Shown in pieces: positions 28,686 to 36,761 of a DNA stretch of 64,000 nucleotides. The translations under genes were made by a program, and so were the position numbers. Below the pieces are notes generated by a model that was not told the origin of the DNA, searched no databases, and saw only the letters and a list, made by a program, of their open reading frames with translations. The stretch's first letter is position 1. Every line of letters starts with the position of its first letter. The DNA is from CAIWHR01 sp963779805 (GTDB taxonomy: Bacteria; Pseudomonadota; Gammaproteobacteria; Burkholderiales; Casimicrobiaceae): assembly GCA_963779805.1 (NCBI GenBank), contig CAVZZN010000014.1, positions 124,001 through 188,000 on the forward strand, given 5' to 3'.

Positions 28686-28707
28686 GACCCTGGGTCGACC
28701 CGGGGTC
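28686..28707. repeat. paired 11-bp palindromes GACCCNGGGTC at a convergent junction
   Basis: GACCCTGGGTC (28686-28696) and GACCCGGGGTC (28697-28707) are adjacent and together form an almost perfect 22-bp hairpin. They fill the whole 26-bp gap between the pyrC' stop and the convergent AhpD-like gene. The design matches the TTACTC repeats elsewhere in the window, with a different base sequence. A bidirectional transcript end is the likely use. Confidence 0.6.
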
Positions 28708-28708
28708 G

Positions 28709-29314
28709 TTACGTCGGCTTCGGTGCCTTCGGCAGCCGGCCGAGCGTGAAGAACTCGTCGTTCGGCCGCATGCTGATCATGTTGGCCATGCGATTCGACA
28801 GCGCGAAGAACGCCGCGATGGCCCCGATGTCCCAGATGTCCTCGTCGGAGAATCCGTGCGCGCGCAGCGCGGCGAAGTCGGCGTCGACGATCTGCGCACT
28901 GTGCAGCGCCACCTTCAGCGCGAACTCCAGCATCGCGGCCTGCCGCGGCGTGATGTCCGCCTTGCGGTAATTGGCGGCGACCTGGTCGGCGACGTACGGG
29001 TTCTTGGCGTACACGCGCAGGATCGCACCGTGCGCGACGACGCAATACACGCATCCGTTCGCACCGGATGTGGCGACGACGATCATCTCGCGCTCGGCCT
29101 TGGTGAGTCCGCCTTCTTTCAGCATCAGCGCGTCGTGGTAGGCGAAGAACGCGCGGAACTCGTCCGGCCGGTGGGCGAGCGTCAGGAACACGTTGGGCAC
29201 GAAGCCCGCCTTTTCCTGCACCTCGAGGATCCGCGCGCGGATGTCCTGCGGAAGGCTGTCGATGCTGGGCACCGGGTAACGCGAGATCGCGGGCTTTGCG
29301 GTGACGTCGGCCAT
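28709..29314 (-). CDS. AhpD-like peroxidase-related (carboxymuconolactone decarboxylase fold) protein
   Basis: The 201-residue protein contains the AhpD redox motif CVYCVVAHG (CxxC plus His) after LTKAEREMIVVATSG. It belongs to the uncharacterised peroxidase-related group, with alkylhydroperoxidase-type activity likely but unproven. It begins 4 bp after the yggX stop (minus strand), so the two oxidative-stress genes are probably co-expressed. Length is typical. Confidence 0.85.
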   Translation of the reverse strand: MADVTAKPAISRYPVPSIDSLPQDIRARILEVQEKAGFVPNVFLTLAHRPDEFRAFFAYHDALMLKEGGLTKAEREMIVVATSGANGCVYCVVAHGAILRVYAKNPYVADQVAANYRKADITPRQAAMLEFALKVALHSAQIVDADFAALRAHGFSDEDIWDIGAIAAFFALSNRMANMISMRPNDEFFTLGRLPKAPKPT

Positions 29315-29318
29315 GGCG

Positions 29319-29594
29319 CTACTCCGAGGGCGGCGGAACGTAGCCGGCGGGCGCCGCCGAGCCGTCGCCGAAGAAATGCTGCTCCATCTGCTCCGCGAGC
29401 CACTTGCGCGCCCGTGCATCGGCGAGCGACAGGCGGTTCTCGTTCACGAGCATGGTCTGGTGGCGCAGCCACTGCTGCCATGCTTCCTTCGACACGTTCT
29501 CGTAGATGCGCTTGCCGAGCTCGCCCGGGTAGGGCGGGAAATCCAGTCCTTCGGCCTCGCGGCCCAGCTTGACGCAGTTGACCATGCGCGCCAT
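29319..29594 (-). CDS. yggX: oxidative damage protection / Fe(2+)-trafficking protein YggX
   Basis: The 91-residue protein has the whole family pattern: MVNCVKLGREAEGLDFPPYPGE with the conserved Cys, then KRIYENVSKEAWQQWL and LVNENRLSLADARARKWL. YggX protects iron-sulfur clusters from superoxide. AAGGAG precedes the ATG at 29594 and supports that start. It lies between argA (20 bp upstream) and the AhpD-like gene (4 bp downstream). Confidence 0.95.
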   Translation of the reverse strand: MARMVNCVKLGREAEGLDFPPYPGELGKRIYENVSKEAWQQWLRHQTMLVNENRLSLADARARKWLAEQMEQHFFGDGSAAPAGYVPPPSE

Positions 29595-29614
29595 GACGAC
29601 TCCTTCCGTTCGAT

Positions 29615-30965
29615 TCAGAGCTTCTTGCGATAGACCTGCGACTTGCGCTGGTAGTTGTACAGCGCCTGTTTCTGCTTCGGCAGATCCGCGACCGTCGCGT
29701 TCCGATAGCCGCGTTCCAGGAACCATTGCGAGGTGCGCGTCGTGAGCACGAAGAGTTGCGCGAGCTTCAGCTTGCGCGCACGCGCCTCGATCTCGTTCAT
29801 CAGCGCTTCGCCGTAGCCTTCGCGCCGGAAATCCGGGTGCACGGCCAGCGCCGCGAGCTCGCCGACGTGCTCCTCGGGAAACGCGTACAGCGCGGCGCAG
29901 CCGATGATCGCGTTGTCGTGCTCCGCGACCACGAAGCGCTCGATCTCCATCTCGAGACGCTCGCGCGACCGGCGCACCAGCACGCCTTCCTCTTCCAGCG
30001 GCTCGATGATCGCGAGGATGCCGCCGACGTCGTCGATCGTCGCGCTGCGCAGGTGCGCGAGCGGTGCCGCCGCCACCATCGTGCCTACACCGTCGCGCGT
30101 GAAGAGCTCGAGCAGCAGCGCGCCGTCGAGATGACGGCTGATGAGGTGGGCTCGCTTCACGCCGTGCTCGCACGCGCGCACCGCGCACGGCAGGTAGTGC
30201 TGCACGTCGGGCGGCAGCTTCGCGGGCGCCGCGAGGATCGTCCTCGGCATCCTTGGTGGAGAGCTCGGTGAGCAGCCGCCGGCGGCCGTTGCGCACGCCT
30301 TCGGTCTCCATCAGGAACACGAGCTTGTCGGCCGTGAGGCGCACGGCCACCTGCGTCGCCACTTCCTCGAGCGACAGATTGAAGATCTCGCCGGTGGGCG
30401 AGTACCCGAGCGGCGAGATCAGCACGATGTCGCCGTCGTCCACGCGCTGCTGGATCGCATCGACGTCCACGCGCCGCACCTCGCCGGTGAGCTGCATGTC
30501 GACGCCCTCGATCACGCCCAGCGGCTTCGCCGTGATGAAGTTGCCGCTCGACACCCTGATGCGCGCGCCGGCCATCGGCGAATTCGCGATCCCGAGCGAG
30601 AGCATCGCCTCGATGCGGCTGCGCACCTGGCCGGAGGCTTCCAGCACGCAATCCATCGTCTCCGCGTCGGTGACGCGCAGGCCGAACGCATACCGGTTCT
30701 CGATGTTCTGCTGCGCGAGGATCGCCTCGATCTGCGGGCGCGAGCCGTGCACGACCACGAGGTGGATGCCGAGGCTGTGCAGCAGGTTGAGATCGTGCAC
30801 GATGCCGAGGAACGTATCGTCCGCCACCACCTCGCCGCCGAAGGCGATCACGAACGTCTTGCCGCGAAACGCGTGGATGTAGGGCGCCGCGAGCCGGATC
30901 CATTGCACGAACGCGCGCGTCGTGGCCGAGTGGGCCGGGGGCGTGGCGGTGGGATCGTTGCGCAT
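29615..30965 (-). CDS. argA: N-acetylglutamate synthase, classical ArgA (frameshifted)
   Basis: The N-terminal amino-acid-kinase-like domain (FRGKTFVIAFGGEVVADD, VVVHGSRPQIE, DIVLISPLGYSPTGE) and the C-terminal GNAT acetyltransferase domain (LAALAVHPDFRREGYGEALM) are both complete but lie in different frames because of one extra base near 30243. Repaired length is about 450 residues. The enzyme makes N-acetylglutamate, the first step of arginine synthesis, and is normally inhibited by arginine through the kinase-like domain. It is divergent from uvrD. Confidence 0.9.
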
Positions 30966-31003
30966 CGGATGACGCAGCCGCGTGAGCGCGCCGCGTGCGC
31001 ACG

Positions 31004-31049
31004 ATTATACCGGCGGCGCTCCCGCCGGGCTCGGCACCCGCCGTATAAT
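31004..31049. promoter_or_regulatory. divergent -10 elements between argA and uvrD
   Basis: A TATAAT hexamer reads on the minus strand (31004-31009) toward argA and another on the plus strand (31044-31049) toward uvrD. Neither has a convincing -35 at 16-18 bp, so they may depend on activators or be weak. The 223-bp gap holds no gene. Confidence 0.4.
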
Positions 31050-31188
31050 GCGACGTTCGATGCGCTCGCCGCGACGTTCGACGACGCGCCCGCCGAGCAC
31101 CGCGCCGGTCCCGGTGCAACTCCTCAGCGCCTTTCGCCGCATTCGCGGTGCGGCGAGCCGATTCCCGACTGCCGTCCACCGCCCGACG

Positions 31189-33483
31189 ATGTCACTTCTC
31201 GACAACCTCAATCCGGAGCAGCACGCGGCCGTCACGCTGCCGCACGAGTCCGCGCTGATCCTCGCCGGCGCCGGCAGCGGCAAGACGCGCGTGCTCACGA
31301 CGCGCATCGCGTGGCTCCTCGCGACCGGGCAGGCCTCGCCGCTGTCGATCCTTGCGGTGACGTTCACCAACAAGGCCGCGCGCGAGATGCTCACGCGCCT
31401 CTGCGCGATGACGCCCATCCACACCCGGGGCATGTGGATCGGCACCTTCCACGGCCTGTGCAACCGCATGCTGCGCATGCATTATCGCGAGGCCAATCTC
31501 CCGCAGCTCTTCCAGATCCTCGACACGCAGGACCAGCTCTCGCTCATCAAGCGCATGTACAAGGCGCACGACATCGACGAGGACCGCTTCCCGCCGCGCC
31601 AGCTGCAGTACGCGATCGCGGACTGGAAGGAAGCGGGGCTGCGCCCGGCGGCCGTGGAGGCCGGGGACGACTTCACGCGGCGGCAGGTCGAGCATTACGC
31701 GCTGTACGAGGCGATGTGCCAGCGCGAAGGCGCGGTCGACTTCGCCGAGCTCCTGCTGCGCAGCTACGAGATGCTCGCGCAGCACGAGCCGCTGCGCGAG
31801 CACTACCGGCGGCGCTTCTCCCACATCCTGGTCGACGAGTTCCAGGACACGAACATCCTGCAGTACAAGTGGCTGCGGCTGCTCGCGGGCGAGCACACGG
31901 CGGTATTCGCGGTGGGCGACGACGACCAGTCGATCTACGCGTTCCGCGGCGCCAACGTCGCGAACATGCAGCACTTCGAGCGCGACTTCGCCCGTGCCGA
32001 CATGCCCGTGCGTCTCATCAAGCTCGAGCAGAACTACCGCTCGCACGGCCACATCCTGGACGCCGCGAATGCACTCATCCGGCACAATCAGGCGCGCCTC
32101 GGCAAGAACCTGTGGACCGAGGAGGGCAAGGGCGAGCCGGTGCGGGCGTTCGCCGCACCGAGCGATTTCGACGAGGCGTCCTTCATCGTCGACGTGGTGA
32201 GGGGGCTCGTGAACGACGGCATCGCGCTGTCGGACGTGGGTGTCCTCTACCGGTCGAACGCGCAGTCGCGGGTGCTCGAGCACGCGTTGTTCAATGCCGC
32301 GCTGCCGTATCGCGTGTACGGCGGCATGCGCTTCTTCGAGCGCGCCGAGATCAAGCACGCGCTCGCGTACCTGCGCCTCGTCGCGTCGCCGGACGACGAC
32401 GGCGCCTTCCTGCGGGTGGTGAATTTTCCGCCGCGCGGGATCGGCGCCCGGTCGCTCGAGACGCTGCAGGACGCGGCGCGCACGCGCGGCACGACGCTGT
32501 GGCAGGCGGCGTGCTCGGGCGCGGTGGGCGGCAGGAGCGGCGGCAGCCTCGCGGGCTTCGTGAAGCTGATCGAAGCCGTGCGCACCGCAACGCACGGGCT
32601 GCCGTTGCCCGAGGTGGTGGCACACGTGATCGAAGCCGCGGGCCTGCTTGCACACTTTCGCAACGAGAAGGACGGCCAGGATCGCGTCGACAACCTCGAG
32701 GAGCTCGTGAACGCCGCGCAGGGTTTCGTCCAGGAGGCCGATGTTCCCGCCGAGGTCCCCGCGCAGGCGGCGATCGGCGCCGGGACTGCCACGGCGACGG
32801 ACGCGTCCGCCGCGCCCGATGCGGCGGCCGGCGGTGCGCCCGCCGATGAGCGCGAGTCCGTGCTGACCGCGTTCCTCGCGCACGCGGCGCTCGAAGCCGG
32901 CGAAACGCAGGCGGCGGAAGGCCGGCCCGCGCTGCAGCTCATGACCGTGCACGCGGCGAAGGGCCTGGAGTTCCACACGGTGTTCGTCACCGGCCTCGAG
33001 GAGGGCCTCTTCCCGCACGACAACGCGCTCTCCGAGTACGAGGGTGTGGAGGAGGAGCGGCGCCTCATGTACGTCGCGATCACGCGGGCGCGGCGCCGGC
33101 TCTATCTCACCAACGCGCAGAGCCGCATGCTGCACGGACAGGTGCGCTACAACGTGCCGTCGCGCTTCCTGGACGAGGTCCCGGCCGGGTTGTTGCAGTG
33201 GCTCTCGCCGCAGCGCCAGGGCCGCTTCGGCGGCGCGGTCGATGTCGATACCGCGGAGTGGGGACGGGGGCCGCTTTCACCCCGCGCGGGCAACCCGATG
33301 CCGGCGAGCGCCGGGGCCGGCATGGCGTTCCGAGTGGGCCAGAGCGTGCGTCATGCCAAGTTCGGCGTCGGCGTCATCGTCGATGCCGAAGGTCGCGGCG
33401 CCGATGCCCGGGTGCAGGTCAACTTCCGCGAAGCCGGCGTGAAGTGGCTTGCGCTCGAGTACGCGAAGCTCGAAGCCGCCTGA
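31189..33483 (+). CDS. uvrD: DNA helicase II, UvrD/PcrA type
   Basis: The 764-residue SF1 helicase has the motifs in order: AGAGSGKTRVL (Walker A), AVTFTNKAAREM, VDEFQDTN (motif II), GDDDQSIYAFRGAN, EQNYRS, LMTVHAAKGLEF, EERRLMYVAITRAR. An Ala/Pro-rich insert lies near residues 520-560, and the C-terminus (FRVGQSVRHAKFGVGVIVD) is a Tudor-like domain typical of UvrD/PcrA, not Rep. It unwinds DNA in excision and mismatch repair. The ATG at 31189 begins MSLLDNLNPEQHAAV, the family start. The gene is intact. Confidence 0.95.
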   Translation: MSLLDNLNPEQHAAVTLPHESALILAGAGSGKTRVLTTRIAWLLATGQASPLSILAVTFTNKAAREMLTRLCAMTPIHTRGMWIGTFHGLCNRMLRMHYREANLPQLFQILDTQDQLSLIKRMYKAHDIDEDRFPPRQLQYAIADWKEAGLRPAAVEAGDDFTRRQVEHYALYEAMCQREGAVDFAELLLRSYEMLAQHEPLREHYRRRFSHILVDEFQDTNILQYKWLRLLAGEHTAVFAVGDDDQSIYAFRGANVANMQHFERDFARADMPVRLIKLEQNYRSHGHILDAANALIRHNQARLGKNLWTEEGKGEPVRAFAAPSDFDEASFIVDVVRGLVNDGIALSDVGVLYRSNAQSRVLEHALFNAALPYRVYGGMRFFERAEIKHALAYLRLVASPDDDGAFLRVVNFPPRGIGARSLETLQDAARTRGTTLWQAACSGAVGGRSGGSLAGFVKLIEAVRTATHGLPLPEVVAHVIEAAGLLAHFRNEKDGQDRVDNLEELVNAAQGFVQEADVPAEVPAQAAIGAGTATATDASAAPDAAAGGAPADERESVLTAFLAHAALEAGETQAAEGRPALQLMTVHAAKGLEFHTVFVTGLEEGLFPHDNALSEYEGVEEERRLMYVAITRARRRLYLTNAQSRMLHGQVRYNVPSRFLDEVPAGLLQWLSPQRQGRFGGAVDVDTAEWGRGPLSPRAGNPMPASAGAGMAFRVGQSVRHAKFGVGVIVDAEGRGADARVQVNFREAGVKWLALEYAKLEAA

Positions 33484-33490
33484 CTCCGGG

Positions 33491-34306
33491 TTACTGCGAG
33501 TCGGGCGACGCGTCCGGCTTCGCTTCCCCGGGATTCTCGTCCGCATGGAAGATGTCGCGATAGCTCACGTAATCGGAGATGTGCAGCGTCGCGACCATCA
33601 GGAACAGGTAAGGTGTCAGCAGCAGCACCGACAGGAAGAGCGCGATGTTGGGCGGCAACACGAGCACGGCGATCCCCATGACGGTGCCGGGCACGATCAC
33701 CGCGTAGAACGCGACGAGGATGCCGTAGACGGCAAGCGGCCGCCAGTTGGCGAGCGATGCACGCAGGCTGAGCGAGAGCGCCTGCAGCGCGTTGCAGCCG
33801 TGGAACACGACCAGCGCGGGCGCGTACCACAGCGCGAGCAGGACCGGCAGCGCGCACGCCGCGCCGAACAGCATCGCGCGCTGCAGCTCGCCCGATGCCA
33901 TCATCTCCTCGTCGAGCTTCGTCCTGCCGGACAGGACGTCGAGGAGCTTGCCGTCGTCGACGAGCGCCGTCGCGAGCACCGACAGCGTGATGCCCACCAG
34001 CAGCACGACGCCCAGCGGAAGCAGCGCCCACAGGTTCGCTCGAAAGCCCTGGAACAGCATGCGCAGCTCGGGGCGCTTGCCGCGCTCCTGCGCCCACGCC
34101 GCCGCGAGAAAGCCCACGCCGAACACGGGTTTCAGCACGGGCACCGCGAGCTGGCCCACGAACGGCACCAGGTCGATCAGCGTCATCGCCAGGTAGTACG
34201 CGAGCAGCAGGAACATCCACTGCAGGCGCGCCGCGGAGAGCATCACATAGGCTTCGCGCAACCACGCGGCGCCGCGCGGGGCGGGATAGCGCGTGATCTT
34301 GATCAT
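33491..34306 (-). CDS. BPSS1780-family membrane protein
   Basis: The 271-residue protein begins MIKITRYPAPRGAAWLREAY and has about six hydrophobic segments, ending with YLFLMVATLHISDYVSYRDIFHADE. It matches the betaproteobacterial BPSS1780-type membrane family of unknown function. It lies between thrB and uvrD, its usual place, and ends 7 bp from the uvrD stop. The second family member at 39574 shares the C-terminal Y-x-S-Y-R-D-I-F signature but has a different N-terminus. Confidence 0.8.
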   Translation of the reverse strand: MIKITRYPAPRGAAWLREAYVMLSAARLQWMFLLLAYYLAMTLIDLVPFVGQLAVPVLKPVFGVGFLAAAWAQERGKRPELRMLFQGFRANLWALLPLGVVLLVGITLSVLATALVDDGKLLDVLSGRTKLDEEMMASGELQRAMLFGAACALPVLLALWYAPALVVFHGCNALQALSLSLRASLANWRPLAVYGILVAFYAVIVPGTVMGIAVLVLPPNIALFLSVLLLTPYLFLMVATLHISDYVSYRDIFHADENPGEAKPDASPDSQ

Positions 34307-34434
34307 GGGTCCACCCGCAGGCGCACGGCGCTGGAGCTTGCCGCTGCGCTGCCCCCGCAGTGCGCGCGAGTCGCGCCTCGGGGCAGCCCTGCGGTGCTCG
34401 TGCTCGCGGTCACGGTCGCGCGCCCCGCCGCCGC

Positions 34435-35416
34435 TCAGGCGGGCGATCCTGCAGCGTTGCCGAGGGGCGGCAGCACCGCCGGTGCGTTCACCCGGTGGCG
34501 CAGGATGCGCTCGAACTGCATCGGGTCGTGCGCATGCGTGAGCTCGCCAGGCCGCGGCAGGAAGAGATCGTACAGGCGCGAGAGCCAGAAGCGCAGCGCC
34601 GACGCGCGCAGCATGGCGGGCCAGTGCGCCTGCTCCTCGGCGCTCAGTGCGCGGCGGGCGTGATACGCCTGCACGAGCGCCTGCACGCGCTCGTCGACGA
34701 GCGCACCGGCCTCGGGACCGTTGCGCAGGATGCACCAGTCGTTCACGGTGATCGCGAGGTCGTACACGAAGTAGTCCGTCGCGGCGAACCCGAAGTCGAT
34801 GATGCCGGACACGCGATCACCGACGAACAGCACGTTGTCGCAAAACAGGTCGCCGTGGATCGCGCCCTTGGGCAGCGTGACCTGGTGAAAGCGTGCCTGG
34901 TAGGCGAGCTCCGCCGCCAGCAGATCGTTCTGGCCGGGATCGAGGAAAGGCCGGACGGCGCGCGCGGCCTGGCGCCACCAGGTGGGTCCGCGGCGATTCG
35001 GGAGACGCGCGCGATAGCCATTGCATGCGAGGTGCATGCGGCCGAGCGCATCGCCCACGGCCGCGCAATGCAGCGCATCCGGATCGAGCATCGGCGACAC
35101 CGTCCACGCGCGCGACGAGACCCGCGGGCTTGCCGTTGAGCATGCTGAAGAGCGCCCCGGTGCGGTCCGGAGCCGGCGCCGGGACCTCGACGCCCGCACG
35201 CGCGAGATGCGCCATCAGGTTGAGATAGAAGGGCAGCTCCTCCGCCGGCAGGCGTTCGTAGAGCGTCAGCACGAACCGGCCCTTGCTCGTGGTCAGGAAA
35301 TAATTGGTGTTCTCGATGCCCGCGGCGATGGGCTCGAGCGCGGCAAGCGTACCCACGCTGTAGCGCGTGAGCCACGCTTCGAGATCGGCGGCGGTGACGG
35401 TCGTGTAGACAGACAT
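34435..35416 (-). CDS. thrB: homoserine kinase, ThrB type II (frameshifted)
   Basis: This aminoglycoside-phosphotransferase-fold homoserine kinase makes O-phosphohomoserine for threonine synthesis. The N-terminal half has MSVYTTVTAADLEAWL and ENTNYFLTTSKGRFVLTLYE; after one extra base near 35101 the other half has AIHGDLFCDNVLF (catalytic loop) and IIDFGFAATDYFVYDLAI (metal site). Repaired length is about 326 residues. It follows the DUF2782 gene by 58 bp, as in many betaproteobacteria. Confidence 0.9.
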
Positions 35417-35474
35417 CGGGAACGAGGCGCGTCTTCACGCGCGCCATCGCACGTACGGGATCGGAGCGGTCAGA

Positions 35475-35831
35475 TCAGAACGAGAACAGCACCCAGAGCG
35501 GCACCCGCAGTCCGCTGTCCTGCGCGTCGCGAATCATGCCTTGTCCACTCGGATCCGGGATCAGGTAGTACGACTTGCCATGCACGGGCGTCACCCGGAC
35601 CCACTTCAGCTTGCCGTTCACCCGTGCTTCCTCGACCACCTCGCCGCCGCGCCGGGTGATCGTCACCTGCGGCTCGAGGTCCGCATCGCCGGCAGTCACG
35701 CCTGGCGGAGGCGGGATCTCCGGCAAGGGCTCGAGCTTGGGCGGCGGCGGGGCGGGCTGCGCCAGCGCGAGCGATGCGCCGAAGCACAGGGCCAGCCAGG
35801 GCGTGATGCGGGCGATTCGACGGGCGTTCAT
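35475..35831 (-). CDS. DUF2782 periplasmic protein
   Basis: The 118-residue protein has a signal peptide (MNARRIARITPWLALCFGAS, cleavage after ALAQ), a proline-rich spacer (PAPPPPKLEPLPEIPPPPG) and a compact domain with EPQVTITRRGGEVVEEARVNG, KWVRVTPVHGKSYYLIPD. Function is unknown. It is conserved between polA and thrB in betaproteobacteria, which supports the call. The 204 bp between it and the LOG-family gene hold nothing recognisable. Confidence 0.85.
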   Translation of the reverse strand: MNARRIARITPWLALCFGASLALAQPAPPPPKLEPLPEIPPPPGVTAGDADLEPQVTITRRGGEVVEEARVNGKLKWVRVTPVHGKSYYLIPDPSGQGMIRDAQDSGLRVPLWVLFSF

Positions 35832-36035
35832 GAAAGTCCCCGGAGCTGGGCTGGCGGCGTCCTTCCCGCGATGCGGAATTGGCTGACGAGCCCGATTCCA
35901 TTCTACTGCGTCTCGGTGACGCCCGCGTGCTCGCGCCGCCCGCCAGCCTGTTTGCGGCGGCGCGAGTGTGGTGATTCCGGCGCGACGGCGCGTGTGGCGA
36001 TCTGTCGCCGCGAACGCGATGGCGGGATCGGTCGC

Positions 36036-36761
36036 TCAGAGATTGAGCATCTTCTCCCGATCCGCACGCGAGGGCTCGAACCCGCGGTTCTCGTAGAACG
36101 TGAAGATCGCTTCCACGATGGCCTCGGGCTCCTCGATCACCTGCATGAGGCCGAGGTCCTGCTCGCCGATCATCCCTTCCGGCACCAGCGAGGCGGCAAG
36201 CCAGTCGAGGAAGCCGCGCCAGAAGGGCCCGCCGACGAGAATGATGGGGATGCGCCGGCTCTTGCCCGTCTGCACGAGCGTGAGGCATTCGGAAAGCTCG
36301 TCGAGCGTGCCGAATCCGCCCGGCATGACGACGTACGCGGACGCGAAGCGCACGAACATCATCTTGCGCGCGAAGAAGTAGCGGAAGTCGAAGCTCACGT
36401 CCTGGAATGCGTTGCCGCCCTGCTCGTGCGGCAGCAGGATGTTGAGTCCTACGGCGGGCGACTTGCCGGCGAACGCACCGCGATTCGCGGCCTCCATGAG
36501 CCCCGGCCCGCCGCCGGAGATCACGCCGAAGCCCGCATCCGAGAGCAGGCGTGCGATCGTCTCGGCCTTTTCGAAGTACGGATGACCAGGCTTGATGCGC
36601 GCGCTGCCGAACATCGACACGGCCGGACGGATGCCGCGCAGCCGCTCAGTGGCCGCAGCGAACTCTGCCATAATCCCCAGCACCCGCCAGGCTTCCTGCC
36701 CGTTGGTCGTGTACATCGCCTGCGGATCGATGAGTTCGGGAATCTTGGTGTTCTGATACAT
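36036..36761 (-). CDS. LOG-family (lysine decarboxylase-like) Rossmann protein, TIGR00730 type
   Basis: The 241-residue protein contains VISGGGPGLMEAANRGA and the nucleotide-binding signature VMPGGFGTLDELSE. Family members are cytokinin riboside 5'-monophosphate phosphoribohydrolases or nucleotide 5'-monophosphate nucleosidases; lysine decarboxylase is an old misnomer. The ATG at 36761 overlaps the divergent polA ATG at 36760 by two bases; an internal Met (MYTTNGQEAW) would move the start 45 bp downstream. Either way there is no spacer between the two divergent genes. Confidence 0.85.
   Translation of the reverse strand: MYQNTKIPELIDPQAMYTTNGQEAWRVLGIMAEFAAATERLRGIRPAVSMFGSARIKPGHPYFEKAETIARLLSDAGFGVISGGGPGLMEAANRGAFAGKSPAVGLNILLPHEQGGNAFQDVSFDFRYFFARKMMFVRFASAYVVMPGGFGTLDELSECLTLVQTGKSRRIPIILVGGPFWRGFLDWLAASLVPEGMIGEQDLGLMQVIEEPEAIVEAIFTFYENRGFEPSRADREKMLNL

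Noticed and set aside
29316..29328. A partial TTACTC-type unit (CTACTCCGAG) at the yggX stop
   Set aside because: It is only a half unit and is explained by the conserved C-terminal codons and stop of yggX.
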